This document shows, piece by piece, positions 1-12,739 of a DNA stretch of 52,411 nucleotides. Position numbers and translations under genes: made by a program. The notes under the pieces are model-generated. The model made no database searches and was not told where the DNA came from. It worked only from the letters and a program-made list of their open reading frames with translations. This stretch comes from Welwitschia mirabilis (Eukaryota; Gnetophyta; Gnetopsida; Welwitschiales): the NCBI GenBank assembly GCA_051453625.1, contig JBOZIK010000001.1, positions 62,242,574 through 62,294,984 of the forward strand, read 5' to 3'. Position 1 is the first letter of the stretch, and every line of letters begins with the position of its first letter.

Positions 1-558
1 AAGTTGTTCATTATTGCAATATAAAAGTTATTACTTTTTTATTTTAATTCATGAGTAACGTTATAATTAGAATGCTAAGTAACTATTTTGACTATTAAAC
101 TTTATTTCATTTGTATGGGCACTTTTAATGATTGGTTTAAGTCCTTTAAATTTATAGATTTTAAGTATGTAGGTCCTTACTTTTTATTATTATTTAAGGC
201 TTTGAAAATCAAGTGGCAATTAAGTTTATCATTATTTATATGGTAAATGAGATAATTTCACCATGATTTGGGCTAAAACACTTAATTATTTTAAGTGTAT
301 TACAAAAATGTAGTTGAACAACAGTGGAGTAAAGGATTACTTACTAATTCACAATACCTTAAAGCTAATTTGCTTCCCTTCTCTCTTAAGATAAAGTTTA
401 AGATACAACTCTAAAGATTTCTTATGTCTTTTCTAAAACTTTGTAACTTGCATTAAGTTTAAGTTGATATAATTCTAAACCACTACCCATATTGTCCCTA
501 ATGAAGACTGATAGCTAAGTTAAAAATTATCTTTAAATCTAGTTCACTCTAAGCTACA
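1..558 (+). repeat. 5' LTR of element A (3' part only)
   Basis: Aligns base by base, with gaps, to 20340-20893 (plus) and to the reverse complements of 6467-7100 and 15770-16400, so it is the R/U5-side part of the family LTR. The terminal CA is placed at 557-558, a few bases before the PBS. The exact end is uncertain because the terminus differs between copies. Confidence 0.75.
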
Positions 559-567
559 AAGATATTT

Positions 568-585
568 TGGCTTCATTGCTGGGGA
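568..585 (+). other. Primer-binding site of element A (tRNA-Asp type, decayed)
   Basis: TGGCTTCATTGCTGGGGA. The Athila/Tat consensus, complementary to the 3' end of tRNA-Asp, is TGGCGCCGTTGCCGGGGA, and the differences are mainly C-to-T and G-to-A. It lies right after the LTR end and before the gag leader, as expected. Confidence 0.75.
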
Positions 586-663
586 TAACAGCATGGTAGT
601 GGCTTAGAGGAGCACTACTTTTCTTTTTTGCAAGTTTATTCATTGTCTTTAATTTTTTATTAG

Positions 664-781
664 TGGATACCAGTCCTCTCTTTAGTAATATCCAAACTAG
701 ACCTTTTTCTTTTTGTTTTATGTATTAAGTTTTTTTTCCACTGGTTTGTACTAGTTATTTTAGTTAAACCCAAATTGATCC
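664..781 (+). repeat. Two diverged direct repeats in the leader of A
   Basis: Units of about 38 bp at 664-703 and 743-781 share the pattern (G)TACTAGTCCT...TAGTnAnACCCAAACTAG. The same pair occurs at the same place in elements B (15547-15664, minus) and C (20999-21096), so it predates the separation of the three copies. Confidence 0.5.
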
Positions 782-1619
782 AACTTATTTTTAGAGTTTA
801 TGTTTATGCTGAGCCATTTTGTATAGATCAAATATTTTATTTCAATTACTTTTGAGTAAAACCTAGAAACTTACAAAAATTTGAAATTTTTAAATAACTT
901 TACGTTGCATACCTATTAGATTCTTTTGTATTTTTCTATGTTTAACTTCACTACAAGTAAAACATTAAAATCCTTAAAAAAATTTTCATGATTTTGATAA
1001 TGTTAGACTTAATTTTGTTTATATTGTCCATTTTGATTTTATTATTCTAGGACCCTATTACTACAATTGTTTTTCATGTGCTTATTAAATCTATGTGTGA
1101 AAATAAAAACTTAAAACCTAATTAGCACTGCCATCTTTCTTCACTAGTGTTGTCATCCTTTTAGCTTGAAACACTCTAAGTTTTTGGCTGAACCTTCTGT
1201 GCAAATCCTAAATATTATATATCATGTAGGCTCTATGGAATATGAAATAAAAACTATCTAAAACTTGTTTGAAACCTTATCTTATATGCATTAGACCCAT
1301 GACGAAATTGGAAGATTAATTAAAAATAACATGGACCTATATACTGATTGTGAAAGAATTCGAGAGGCTATATCTTGAAATGGAAACCAATCCCTTATTT
1401 TTAATAAGAACAACCTCCATCTATTAAAATAACCAAAATAATAATCAAGATCCTTCATTCCCATAACAATAGCAACTTGAAAATGCAAATGACATGATTA
1501 CCAGAGCTATATCTACCTAAGATGTCATCACCTGATTAATAGCCTATTGCCTTATTTAAGAGGTAGCTAGACAACATGTCCTATTACTGTTGCTGCTAAT
1601 ACAAACTAAATCTAGGCAA

Positions 1620-2455
1620 ACTCTTCAAGATTATCTCTAATTCTAATACGTATAATAATCTTCATGCATCATAATGCCACCCATAAACTAGAGGTTAGAG
1701 TACCCTTTACTATTTAAATCTCATCTCATTTCCATGGATTAGAGTTTGAGGACTCATACCTTTATCACAAAGAATTTGAATGTGTCTTGTCAACCATCCC
1801 TTAGTATCCAAATATTCATGATGCACATAGGCTTATATTATTTTCCTTTTCCTTAAAATAAAAAAATGAAATTTTAGTTATTCATCCTCAAACCCTGCTC
1901 TATTACAAATTGAACTAATCTAAGTAAGGCTTTCATATCTAAATTCTTTCCCAATTACAAAATGAATGCCTTAAGAAAGGAAATAATGAACTTCCAATAA
2001 AAGACCATGAGATGCTCTCCCAAACCTAAAATTAATTTAAGGACCTATTATAAAAATTATCCTAGCATGGTTTTAAGCTAGAAAGGAAAACAAGGCTTTC
2101 TTTATGATCATTTATCCACCAGTAACCACCAATCAGTAGAGATGATAACTTGAGAAAACTTCATTAGTATGCCTTCATATGAAGCTTAAGAATACATTAG
2201 AAGTGTGGTTTAAAGTTCAAAAAATTGGGAAGAGCCAAAAAACTATCTAGATCTCACCATCTTGTTAGGTTAATAAGCATGTTTAAGATGCTTAAAAACT
2301 TCAAAGTTAATAATAAGATAAATGAATTAGCAAGAAAACTAGAATCCTTAACCACCTCATCCTTATCTTTACCTTCAACTGCTAAGCCAAAATGTCTAAC
2401 CTACCATATTGATACCCCTGAAATAGCTGAATATCCTTTTATTCCCTTATTTTAA
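1620..2455 (+). pseudogene. Gag of element A (degenerate)
   Basis: Retrotransposon capsid-type Gag, which in live elements packages the RNA into a cytoplasmic particle. Fragments in several frames match the Athila Gag order: a Pro-Trp/Tyr-Leu-Tyr block near 1735-1790, a LFSFSLK block near 1830-1860, and a C-terminal helix (NKINELARKLE, about 2312-2345). A CCHC zinc knuckle follows from 2393, in which two of the four metal ligands appear lost, the second and fourth Cys reading Tyr. The only open stretch of note is 2225-2455 (76 codons), the Gag C terminus. The upstream part is broken by many stops and frameshifts. Confidence 0.65.
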
Positions 2456-3279
2456 AACATAGTTAATAAATAAGTAAATATAGTTAGGCACTAATGGCAA
2501 AATCCCAGAAATGATCCTACTCAAATACGTATAATCATGGATGGAGAAATCAGCTTAATGCTTCTTGAAAATAGATAATCAAAATTAGCCTAGAAACTAG
2601 AATGCATTATCATCCTCTTACTCTTTTACTTATAATTACCAAAAACCATCCTTATCCATCTCCTCCAAGGGATTTAGCCAAAAAGTTCATTAAGACTCAA
2701 GTTCAACTTAACAAAAAAATATAAACAATTATTAAAATAACACTCCTCCACATTAAGCAGCCTTAAGTAAAACATGGAATCCATTACATAGGTCCTCCAA
2801 TAGCTTTATCAAATGCTAGCTCAAATTCTTTCTATCTTAAATTAAAGGGAAGTATGAAAACTTTCCATGAGTACTTAACCAAATCCAAAAGGAGTTAGTT
2901 TTACTAAAGGGAGAGAATACTTTGAAGAAACTAAGTTCATATACCTTAATAGTAACATAGAGTTAGAAAATCTACCCATGTTAAATAAAACCAAGAAGAA
3001 ATCAATTTCCATAGAAAATAAAGAAAAGAATAGGAAAGAAGAACCACTTTCTATATACAAAGAACCATTACCTTTTTCTTAATAACTTAGAAAGGATGCT
3101 ATGATGAAAAACAATTAGAGGCTTAAGCATCTCTCTCCTAGAAGTAATTAAGCAAGTTCCTTCCTATGGAAAATTTCTTAAAAATATGTGCACTATGAAG
3201 AAACAAATGAATGTAAAGAGAAAAGCTTTCCCAATGCAACAAATGAGTGTATTCCTTTAAAATCAATGTCCATTCAAAT

Positions 3280-3530
3280 ACAAAGGCCTGAATTCCCTAC
3301 AATTGCTATTAACATAGGCAATAAGTAACTTAATCAAGCTTTATTAAACTTAAGGGCTAGTGTGAATTTACTTCCCTATGGGACATACAAAGAGTTAAGC
3401 TTAGAATAGTTGAGAGTTTTTACTTCCTAATAGACTTTATGATTTTGGAAATGGAAAACTCAACAACCCAATCAATGTCTATTATTTTAGAAAGATCATT
3501 ATTAGCAACTTCAATTACAAGAATGGATTA
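3280..3530 (+). pseudogene. Aspartic protease domain of element A (inactive)
   Basis: Retropepsin that would mature Gag-Pol. The conserved core ALLDLGASVNLLPY is recognisable at about 3335-3385, but the catalytic Asp codon is AAC (Asn) and the Gly is Arg (NLRAS at 3347-3361). The downstream block resembling ILGRPFLATSN is visible near 3480-3515. Stops interrupt both sides. The same domain is better kept in C. Confidence 0.7.
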
Positions 3531-3959
3531 ATGAATATTCCTTTAATTACATGATCATAGAACTAAATGTCTTTAATTTCATAAAGTTTCCATTAAATAA
3601 TAAAGAGATAGAATATGTGGATAGGATAGAAAGTAGCCTTTTTAAAAATTAAAAATTCACTTACCACTCTTCCAAAAATGATGACTTAGATTTCTCTTAA
3701 GAAACATGTTTTATCCCTCAAAATAAAATTGACTTAGAACTTAAGCCTTTATTCAATGATCTGAAATACTCTTTATTATAAAAAAACTCCATCTTTTTTG
3801 TAGTTATAAATTCTTCCTTAACTTAAGAATTTTAATTTCTTAAACTGTTAAAGAAGAATAAGCAAGTAATAAGATTGACCCTCTCAAACATTAAGGGCAT
3901 TAATTATAGTATTTTCATGCACCATATTTACTTAGAATATAATGTTAAGCCATATGTAA

Positions 3960-4700
3960 AAGCCTAAAGATATATAAAGCCAACCTTAAAAGAGGCAGTT
4001 AAAAATGAGATTATCAAACTTCTTGATAATCAGATTATCTATCTTATTTCAAATGGAAAATGGGTTATTCTAGTTTAGAACGTGGCTAAGAAAGCAAGAA
4101 TCACCCTTGTTTCAAATGATCATAACAAACTTATGCCTACTAGATCTTCACTAAAATGAAGGATGTGCATCGACTACAAAACATTAAATGCCATCTTAAG
4201 AAAGGATCACTTTTATCTACCTTTCTTCAATCAAATCTTAAAATAACTTACAGAGCATTCATTTTATTATTTATAAATGGATAGTTAGATTATAATCAAA
4301 TTAAAATTACCCTTGAGGACTAGTACAAAACTACATTCACTTGCTCTTATGGAATGTTCACCTACAAATGAATGTCCTTTAGATTATGTAATGTGCATCC
4401 CACTTTCCAACATTGCATGATGTGAATTTTCTCAAATTTATTAGATTTAGATCTTGAAATTTTTTTGGATAACTTCTTTATCTATGGAACCTCTTTTAAC
4501 CATCATTTGCATAACTTAAAATGTATCATTGAGTGATGTATAAAAAACACCATGTTCTTAACTGGGAGAAATTCTACTTTATGTTTAATCAAGGCATATT
4601 TTTATGCCATGTCATCTCTAAGAGAAAAAATATGGGTATATCCCACTAAGGTTTCTATAATCACATACCTAAAAACTTCTTAAAAACAAAAAGATATTAT
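3960..4700 (+). pseudogene. Reverse transcriptase domain of element A (inactive)
   Basis: Athila/Tat-type reverse transcriptase. Recognisable blocks in order: KEAVKNEIIKLLD, a WV.PV..V.KK block, RMCIDYKTLNA near 4160-4195, RKDHF.LPF, TFTC.YG.F.Y and the polymerase centre. The catalytic motif, normally FMDD, reads FLDN at 4462-4473, so the second metal-binding Asp is gone. Stops such as TAG for CAG and TGA for TGG are frequent, and small indels shift the frame. Confidence 0.75.
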
Positions 4701-4889
4701 ATTTTTCTTAAGACATTAAGAATACTATAGGATATTTATCAAATATTTTGGTAAAATCTCTAATCCATTATGTGATATTTTAAGTAAAAACACCACCTTC
4801 AACTAGATCTTGAAATGTTAACAAGCCTTTAAACAACTCAAAAAAAACTAACTTTTATCCCAATCATTTAACCACCTAACTAGAAGTTA

Positions 4890-5260
4890 CCTTTTATACT
4901 TAGGTGTGATGCCAATGATTATGTATTTGGGGTCATTTTAGAATAAATGTTAGATAAAAATCTAAATGTGATTTAGTATTCTAATAAATCTTTAAATGAA
5001 ACTCAATTAAATTACATTGTTATAGAGAAAGACCTACTAGTTATAGTATTTACCTTAGATAAATTTAGGTAATATCTTTTAGGATCTAAGGTAATTATTT
5101 ATACTGACTATTTAGCCATTAGATATCTTTTTGTCAAAAAGGATTTAAAATCAAAACTAATTAAATGAATCCTCCTTCTATAAGAATTTAACTTGAAAAT
5201 TAAAGATAAAAAGGATTTTGATAAAGTAGTTGCAGTTCAACTTTCCTAGTTAACTTAAGA
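4890..5260 (+). pseudogene. RNase H domain of element A
   Basis: Follows RT directly. Blocks CDANDYVFG (start of RNase H, about 4905-4935), an ALNE-like SLNETQLNYIVIEK stretch, LDKFR.YLLGSKVIIYTD (about 5055-5105) and an RW/R...EFNLKIKDKK tail are readable with several in-frame stops. In the live enzyme this domain removes the RNA strand of the RNA-DNA hybrid. The 5260-5490 stretch that follows is the poorly preserved linker to integrase. Confidence 0.75.
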
Positions 5261-5479
5261 AAATCTATAAACATCCCTTTCCCTTAATGACACCTATCCA
5301 GATAAACATCTATTTTCAATTAAAAAGGTACCATGGTTTGTGGATATTACCAACTGCTAGTCTACAAAATCATTTCTTCTCATTAAAATCCTAATGATAA
5401 AAAGATATTTCTAAGGCAAGTCAAGTAATTTTTTTAAGATAGTCCTTATCTTTTTAAATATTATCTATACCAAGTTATT

Positions 5480-6466
5480 TACAAATGTGTACTCCAAACT
5501 GAAATCCCTTACATTCTTAAGCATTACCATTATGAGGCATGTGAAGTCATTACTCAACTAATAAAACTACTATAAAATTCCTTTATTCTAGTTTCTATTA
5601 ACCTTTTATCTTCAAAGACTCCTACCTTTACTGAATCTTGTGATAATTACCAAAAATTAGGAAGTATCTCATGAAGCTAAATCTCATGGTTGATCCCTTT
5701 GATATTTATGGAATTGATTTTTAAGGTCCTTATCCATCCTCTAATGGACATTAGTGCCTTCTAGTTTATATAGACTATTTAACAAAATGGATTGAAGCTT
5801 TTGTTTATCAATTACATTATGCTCAAAATATGATAAAATTTTTTAAGAAATATATCTTAATACTATTTAACTATCCATGAGCTTTAATTAGTGATATCAA
5901 AACACATTTTTATAATAAAATATTTGATAATCTTCTAGTTAAATATAGGATAACTCAAAAAGTAGCAAAACCTTACCACCCCCAAACTGTGAACAAGTTA
6001 AGGTTATGAATAGGGATATTAAAAAAATTCTATAAAAAGTAGTTAACTCAACATGAAAAGACTAGTCCTTTAAGCTTAATAATGTTTTATGATCTTATCA
6101 CACTACTTATAAATATCTCTTAATAATGTTATCATGTAGACTAGTCTATAAAAAAGCCTGTCATCTACTTATGAAACTAAAGCATAAAGCACAATGGGAA
6201 ATCAAAAACATTTACTTACATTAGAAGGCTATAAGAAAAAATAGGGTTATAAAACTTAACAAATTATATGAAATAATGCCTATGAAAACATGAGGATAAA
6301 CAATGAAAGAATGAAGAAATTTCATAGTTAACATAACTGTAGGAAAAATTTCAAAAAGGGAGAACTAGTTCTTTTTCATAACTCATGCTTACATCTTTTT
6401 TCAAGCAAATAAGTCACTAAGTGGAAAGAACCATTTTTAATAAATAAGGTTTCGACTCATGGAGTA
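5480..6466 (+). pseudogene. Integrase of element A, interrupted by element B
   Basis: DDE integrase. The HHCC zinc-binding region lies at about 5500-5670. The core starts near 5695 with a DIYGIDF block, then IDYLTKWIEAF (about 5770-5805), a block resembling P.ALISD (about 5870-5895) and PYHPQT (about 5970-5990). The C-terminal WKEPF block sits near 6420-6440. The frame is broken by stops. The domain stops at 6466 where B begins and continues at 17126 in the same frame. Confidence 0.75.
6462..6466. other. Left target-site duplication of element B (GAGTA)
   Basis: GAGTA directly before the TG of B's left LTR pairs with AAGTA at 17126-17130, a 4 of 5 match with one G-to-A change. Removing B together with one copy makes A's integrase reading frame run on without a shift, which supports the boundary independently. 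Confidence 0.75.
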
Positions 6467-6834
6467 TGATTAATGTGGTAAAACGATTGGATTTAAAACT
6501 ATCATTCTTCCTTAGGGGTAACATGGGATGTAGGTTTAAAATTTATCTAACTTTATCTTTTTTATGTAAGTTACAAATGTGAATAAAAGAAGAGGTGTAG
6601 TGAATTTTTAGAGTTGAAATTTGTCTTGGAAGAGAATGAAAGCAAAGTAGCTCTAAGGTATTCTTGATTCATCCTGAACTAATACTTTTAAAATGTTATT
6701 TAATTATTTATCCTGCAAAGCACTTCACACCATCAAGTGCATTTGGCTCAAGTAATAGGGCATAATATCATCTATTATATGATAAATGATAAATTTAATT
6801 AATAATTTAGCCTTAAAATAATAATAGAAAATAA

Positions 6835-7873
6835 GAACTATAAAGTACTTAGGATCTATGAAATTATAAGACTTCTAATTGATGAAAGAAATTCATCAAC
6901 TAAAGTAAACTCGATAATTAAAGGAGTTACCTAATCATTCCAATTATGATATTACTCATGAATTAAAATAAAATAAAAACAACTTTTGCATTGCAAAATA
7001 AGAATAACTTTACATCAAGAAAAGAAAGAAGCAGGAAAAACTCCTCAATTAATTCTAGAGACTAGCTCACTTCTCCAAAGAGTCGCCTAGAAATCTATTA
7101 CAAGTGGATGCTTCAAAGTGCTACAATTCTTTAAGTCAAAATGATATAATAAAGGGTGTAAGGCCATTTTATAATGAGAGATGGAGGAGAGGGTTGTTTA
7201 TAAGCCCTTATCTTTTCATGTTAAATGGATGATNNNNNNNNNNNNNNNNNNNNNNNNNNNNNNNNNNNNNNNNNNNNNNNNNNNNNNNNNNNNNNNNNNN
7301 NNNNNNNNNNNNNNNNNNNNNNNNNNNNNNNNNNNNNNNNNNNNNNNNNNNNNNNNNNNNNNNNNNNNNNNNNNNNNNNNNNNNNNNNNNNNNNNNNNNN
7401 NNNNNNNNNNNNNNNNNNNNNNNNNNNNNNNNNNNNNNNNNNNNNNNNNNNNNNNNNNNNNNNNNNNNNNNNNNGAACTATAAAGTACTTAGGATCTATG
7501 AAATTATATGACTTCTAATTGATGAAAGAAATTCATCAACTAAAGTAAACACGATAATTAAAGGAGTTACCTAATCATTCTAATTATGATATTACTCATG
7601 AATTAAAATAAAATAAAAACAACTTTTGCATTGCAAAATAAGAATAACTTTACATCAAGAAAAGAAAAAAGCAGGAAAAACTCCTCAATTAATTCTAGAG
7701 ACTAGCTCACTTCCCCAAAGAGTCACCTAGAAATCTATTACAAGTGGGTGCTTCAAAGTGCTACAATTCTTTAAGTCAAAATGATATAATAAAGGGTGTA
7801 AGGCCTTTTTATAATGAGAGATGGAGGAGAGGGTTGCTTATAAGCCCTTACCTTTTTATGTTAAATGGATGAT
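6835..7873. other. Gap with duplicated flanks (probable unmerged contig overlap)
   Basis: 6835-7233 and 7475-7873 are both 399 bp and differ at roughly 11 positions. The first copy ends exactly at the N run and the second starts exactly after it. This is best read as two contig ends that should overlap, not as a biological tandem repeat. Confidence 0.8.
7806..7813 (-). promoter_or_regulatory. TATA-like box in the 3' LTR of B
   Basis: TATAAAAA on minus. The sequence around it is shared with 16506-16513 in the other LTR (TATAAAAG), the place expected for an LTR promoter. An earlier copy lies in the duplicated flank near 7166-7173. Confidence 0.5.
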
Positions 7874-8423
7874 TATAGGATTACATTAGGTAGGATGTTT
7901 ATCTTATCTTTCATTTGGTAAAGATGCTTATAACAACACCAACCCTTAGCTTCAAAGTGCTACAACTACTGCCAATCACTAACTATGTCATGTGTCTTCA
8001 CTTTCATCCTAGTCAGTCATACTAAATATGGTTCTACTAATCCTTGTCATCACTACCATGTATTGTTTAGAATGTAAATAATTTATGATGTGGAATTTGA
8101 TCAAGCACATAACTATATTTAATCCAATTTTTCATGATAATCTAAGAACATGAGTTTGAAGGAAGTTTGCATAGAAAGGCCTGTAGTGCTAGTGATCCTA
8201 AATAAAGGCACTATGTTTTAGCTCTGATGGTCATGAGATTAACTAATGTCCTTTAATTAAGCTTAAAAAACCTAAAAATGTTATGAAAAATAGTTAAGTT
8301 TACTATTAATATGAAAGTCAATAGAATACATGTCTTTATAAGGAAATCAATGATATTAATGTCTTTGATTAAGATTAATTAATCATTAAGCTTAATCATA
8401 ATAACAATTTTTACATGTTAACA

Positions 8424-9800
8424 CATGCCTACCTAGTTTTTTACTAGTGCTTTAGCAAAAAGATAATGGTGAAATGGTTAAACATGGAAAACTTATCAAA
8501 GTTAAATGTGCTTAAGCATGAAAATTTGTAAGTTTGAAAATTTTATAACCAATTTTATGTGATTAAGGCAAAAAATCAAAAAAAAATGAAAATCAAGTAA
8601 AAATAAAGATGTCATATCCCAAATCAAGACTTAACTTTGTCCTCAAAGTATGTGGTAAAAGCATTTAAGTCATTTAAGAACATAAGCCTTACAAAGAGTT
8701 CTTTTATTGAAAATCATACAACTAAGCTAGTAACTAATTACAACAATAAGCTAAAGAAAAGAAAAACCTATATACAATGAAATAATGCTAAGTAAAAGTC
8801 AATTAATAAAAATGGTTTATGCCTTAGGAATTATTTCTCATGACAAATGGTGATGAAGGGAAGTGGAGTGAAATGGAGTGAGATGGAGGTGATGAATGTA
8901 TCAAATGAACTTTAAACCATAAACTAATGAATAAATGAGTAAATTATCCTAATTTATCAGCCCTTTGTTATATTTTTGTATTTTTAGTAGACCACTATAT
9001 TAACCAAGCAAAGTTTTAACCAAGTAACTTATATGAATTTTAAGAAATCAATGTAACTCCTAAGTATAAAAGTTAATAGAACATGATTCATATAAAACCT
9101 TTAATCCCTATCTTTATTGTTCCTTTATTTTTTATTTTTGTCTCTACATATGTCCTTAGTATAATACCTTTAGATCACATTGAGCATTTAATGTTATGAC
9201 ATTTTTTACCAACAGAGTTAATCATGCTATATTTTCAAAATCCATTTGCATTATCAATGAGTGTTTATAGCTCTGATGCAGTTGAACATATTGGAATTAG
9301 ATCATTAGAGCTACATTAATAGCAGGCGTCTATACCCCTAATGTAGGTAACTAAATCCAGCTAAGCGATTAATGTTATGTGCTTTTAGAGAAGATATATA
9401 TTATTTTCTTTTCTTTATCTTTTCATAGTCAGTCATTTGCACATTATCCTTATTAAGATAAATATTATCTCATTAAAGTATTTTTTTACTTAAAGAACAT
9501 ATATGAAGGCAAATCTCACCTTGTCAACTAAGTTTTACTGGAATTGAAGACTTTATCCAAGTGCATTTTTAAACAACATGCTTGAAATAAGTGTACTTTC
9601 CCTTAAAAGGGCATAAGTAAGCTCAATCTTAACCATGACTTAGGTGATAACATGATCGCTTATTACTGAATTTTGTTTTAAGGGTCTTCAACCTAGAGCA
9701 GTAAGCCTCATGAATTCATATGTCAATGGAATAGGTAGATGATAATGTTTTAGGCAATGTCCATTAATTTTGAATAGTTGGTTATTTTTGGGATTTTCTA
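8424..9800 (-). other. 3' non-coding region of element B
   Basis: Lies between integrase and the 3' LTR. It aligns in reverse complement with 17180-18727 of A, so it belongs to the element. No long reading frame is open. It contains a degenerate purine-rich stretch just before the LTR (near 8424-8445 on minus). Confidence 0.65.
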
Positions 9801-10780
9801 TGAAAAATACTCTATAAGGAAAAATCTTGTTTACTAAGAAATATTCTTTTTAATTAGCTATTAGCTTACTTGGGTAAAGATGTAAGTGAAGAAGAACTAA
9901 TTCTCCCTCGAAAAAAGTTTTTCTAAGGATATGTTGATCATGGAATCTCTTCAACCTATCATTTTTTATCCTCATGTTTTTATAAGAATCATTTCTAATC
10001 TTATCTAGATCATTGAGTTATATAACCATATTTTTCCTTACAACTTCTAAGTCTAAGTTCATATTTTGAATTGTCCATAAGCCCTATGCTTAAGTTCTAT
10101 AGGTAAATGCCATGCTAAAGTTCATATTTTTTTCTTGCAGTGTGGAATGCCTATAGAACATCATTAAGTTTGAAAGAGTAGTATTTCTATGTTGAATTGA
10201 CTACTTTTTAAAAGATTTTCTTAAGCTTCCTATTTGTAACTTTAATGTAGCTGCTTGTTTGAGAATGGTATGATGTTACAAATTTATATATAACTCTATA
10301 TTTAGTAAGAGGATTATTAAATATTTTATTGTAGAAATGTGTTCCTTCATTACTAATTAAGACACGTGGATAATCAAAGTGCACTAATATATTTTTCTTA
10401 AAAAATTTAACATCATTTTAGCATCATTTGTTTAATAAGCATAAGTCTCAACCCATTTAGTTATGTAATCAACATAGACAAGGATGTATTAATGTCCATT
10501 TAATAATGGATAAGGGACTTAAAAATCAATTCCTCAAATTTTGAAGGGTTCAATAACAAGAAGAGGTTTTAAAGGCATCATTCATTTTCATGAAAGACTT
10601 CCTAACTTTTAATAGTCATTATAATATTTACAATAAAGATAGGATTCTTTAAAAATAGATGGCTAATAAAAACCAAATTAAAGAATTTTTATAGCAGTTT
10701 TATTGGCTAAGTAGTAACTTCCATAAGCCTCGAAATGGTAATGTTTAAGTATATCATGTATGTTAGCTTAGGGGAAACAT
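9800..10780 (-). pseudogene. Integrase of element B (degenerate)
   Basis: Read on minus: HHCC region with a H.HYHFEA block near 10730-10760 and a K.GSL block. The core has a IEPFKI.GIDF block near 10525-10550, VDYITKWVETY near 10455-10485, and a block resembling P.VLISN.GTHF near 10350-10385. The C-terminal extension ends with ENPKNNQLFKINGHCLKHY near 9745-9805. Stops and single-base indels interrupt every block. In live elements it inserts the cDNA into host chromatin. Confidence 0.72.
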
Positions 10781-10919
10781 TTATAAATGACTTGATTTAA
10801 ACAATATTTAAAAATATATGGACTATCCAAGAAGAAGTACTTAACTTAACTTAGGAATCTCTTTTTAAATGATCTAGTAAGAAGGAATGGTTTTAGACAC
10901 TAAGTATTAGTAATATCTT

Positions 10920-11400
10920 CAAATAAAGGTCCTTCTTTAATCAAAAAGAGATATCTATCTAGAAATGTATCATTAATTGAAAGGACCATTTGTGCATTCT
11001 CTTAAGTTAATTAGGAAAGATGATCATTAACTACATTATTAAAATCCTTTTTATATTTAATTTTTAAGTCAAATTCTTATGGGAGAAGGATCCATCTAGC
11101 ATCTTTAGTTTTGAATCCTTCTAGCAAAGAGATATTTAAGTGCAGAATGATCATTATAGATAATTACCTTAGACCCTAAAAGATATTGCCTAAGTTTCTC
11201 TAAAGTAAAGACTATAGCTAGTAGCCTTTTTTCTATAATAGCGTAATTTAATTAATTCCCATTCAAAGCTTTACTGGCATAGTAAATAATGACTGTTTTT
11301 TTATCTATCCTTTGTTCTAAAACAACCCTAACGACATAATCACTAGCATTATACATAAGCTCAAAAGGTAATTTCTAGTTAGATGATTAAGTTATTGATG
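10920..11400 (-). pseudogene. RNase H domain of element B
   Basis: Minus-strand blocks: IIYYASKALNG near 11255-11290, LNYAIIEKRLLAIVFTLEKLR near 11190-11250, and YLLGSKVIIYNDHSALKYLF near 11130-11190. This is the best-kept stretch of B. The last catalytic region reads YND where live copies have YTD. It lies directly downstream of RT, as in all gypsy elements. Confidence 0.78.
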
Positions 11401-12330
11401 TGGAAGTTAGTTTTTCTTTGAGTTATTTAAAGGATTTTTGACATTTAGGAGTACATTTGAAAAGGCTATCTTTGCTTAAAAGATCACACAATGTCTTAGA
11501 TATTTTACTAAAATGCTTGATAAATCTCTTATAGTATCGTACATATGTTTGAAAAGATCTGATATCTTCTTGTTTGTAATGAGTTGGTAAGTGTGTAATT
11601 AGAGAAACCTTAGTAAAATCTACTTAGATTCCTTTCTTAAAGATGACGTATCCTAAAATTATACCTTGGTTAATCATAAAATGGCATTTCTCCTAGTTAA
11701 GCATAAGGCATATCTCGATACATTTTCTAAGAACATGTTCTAAGTTGTTCAACTAGTGGTTAAAAAAGGTTTCATAAACCAACAAGTCATTCATAAATAT
11801 TTTAACATCTGAATCTAATAAGTCAGAGAATTTTTTAATTATACAAAATTAGAAAGTGGTAGGTGCATTACACAGATAAAAGAACATTTGTTTATAGGTG
11901 AATATTCCATAAGGATAAGTAAAAGTGGCCTTATCTTAACATTCAAGAATAATTTCTATTTTATTATAGCTTGAGTACCCATCTAAAAAATAATAAAACA
12001 GATGGCCTATAAGTTACTCTAGGATTTAGTTAGAGAAAGTTAGAGGAAAGTGGTCTTTTCTTGAGATAGCATTTAGTTTCTTATAGTTGATGCACATCCT
12101 CCATTTTACTACGAGTGTGGTAGAATAAGTTCATTATTCTCATTATGGATAAGGGTAATTTCTATTTTTTAGCCACAATCTAAGTTGGAATAATCTATTT
12201 GCTATTTGAAATAGGATAGATAATCCCATTATTCATAAGTTTGACCACCTCATTTTTTACTACCTCCCTTAAGGTTAGGTTTATTCATCTCTAGGCTTCT
12301 CTAGATGATTTGAAATTATTCTCTAGATAG
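11400..12330 (-). pseudogene. Reverse transcriptase domain of element B (inactive)
   Basis: Minus-strand blocks include RMCINYKKLNAISRKDHFPL near 12045-12105, FYYFLDGYSSYNKIEI near 11955-12005 and TFTYPYGIFTYKQM near 11880-11925. The catalytic motif reads FMND at 11786-11797, so the first Asp of the FMDD pair is Asn (GAT to AAT). Several TAG and TAA stops break the frame. Confidence 0.77.
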
Positions 12331-12739
12331 ATATGATGCATACAAATGCTAGGATCAATGCCCTTAATATCTGAGAGAGTTCATCCTATTATCTACTTAT
12401 TCTTCCTTAAGAGTTTAAGTAATTAATCTGTTTGGGAGAGGTTCAAGGAAGAATTTATGATTACTGAGAGAATGGAGTTATCCCCTAAGAAATAATATCT
12501 AAGACCATTATATAAAATATTTAATTTCAAGTTGATTTTATTTTAGATGATAAGCCTCGATTCCTCTTCTAAGTCATCATTTTTGGAAGAGTGAAAAGTG
12601 AATTCCTAATTTGCAAAAAGTGTTTCTATCCTATTCACATGCTCTATTCCTTTATCATCTTATGTTAACCTTATGGCATTAATAACATTTAGTTTTATGG
12701 TTAATTTATTAAAGGAAATGTTCATTAATCTATCCCTAT

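Larger units (their letters stand above)
1..6466 (+). mobile_element. Athila-type Ty3/gypsy element A, 5' portion (LTR to integrase)
   Basis: Degenerate LTR retrotransposon read left to right: end of 5' LTR, PBS, leader, gag, protease, reverse transcriptase, RNase H, integrase. The domain order, with integrase after RNase H, marks Ty3/gypsy. The DLGAS-type protease and the RT and integrase wording match the plant Athila/Tat group. Every domain carries stop codons and small indels, so nothing here can be expressed as protein. The element is cut at 6466 by element B and resumes at 17126. The 2460-3280 stretch is the gag-protease linker; only short recognisable stretches remain there, for example around 3160-3220. 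The start of the 5' LTR lies outside the window. Confidence 0.85.
6467..8423 (-). repeat. 3' LTR of element B
   Basis: Minus-oriented LTR. It runs from TGATTAATG on the left to the TGTTAACA at 8416-8423 on the right and aligns over its full length with 15770-17125. The coordinate length is inflated by the gap 7234-7474 and by the repeat of 6835-7233 at 7475-7873. Confidence 0.82.
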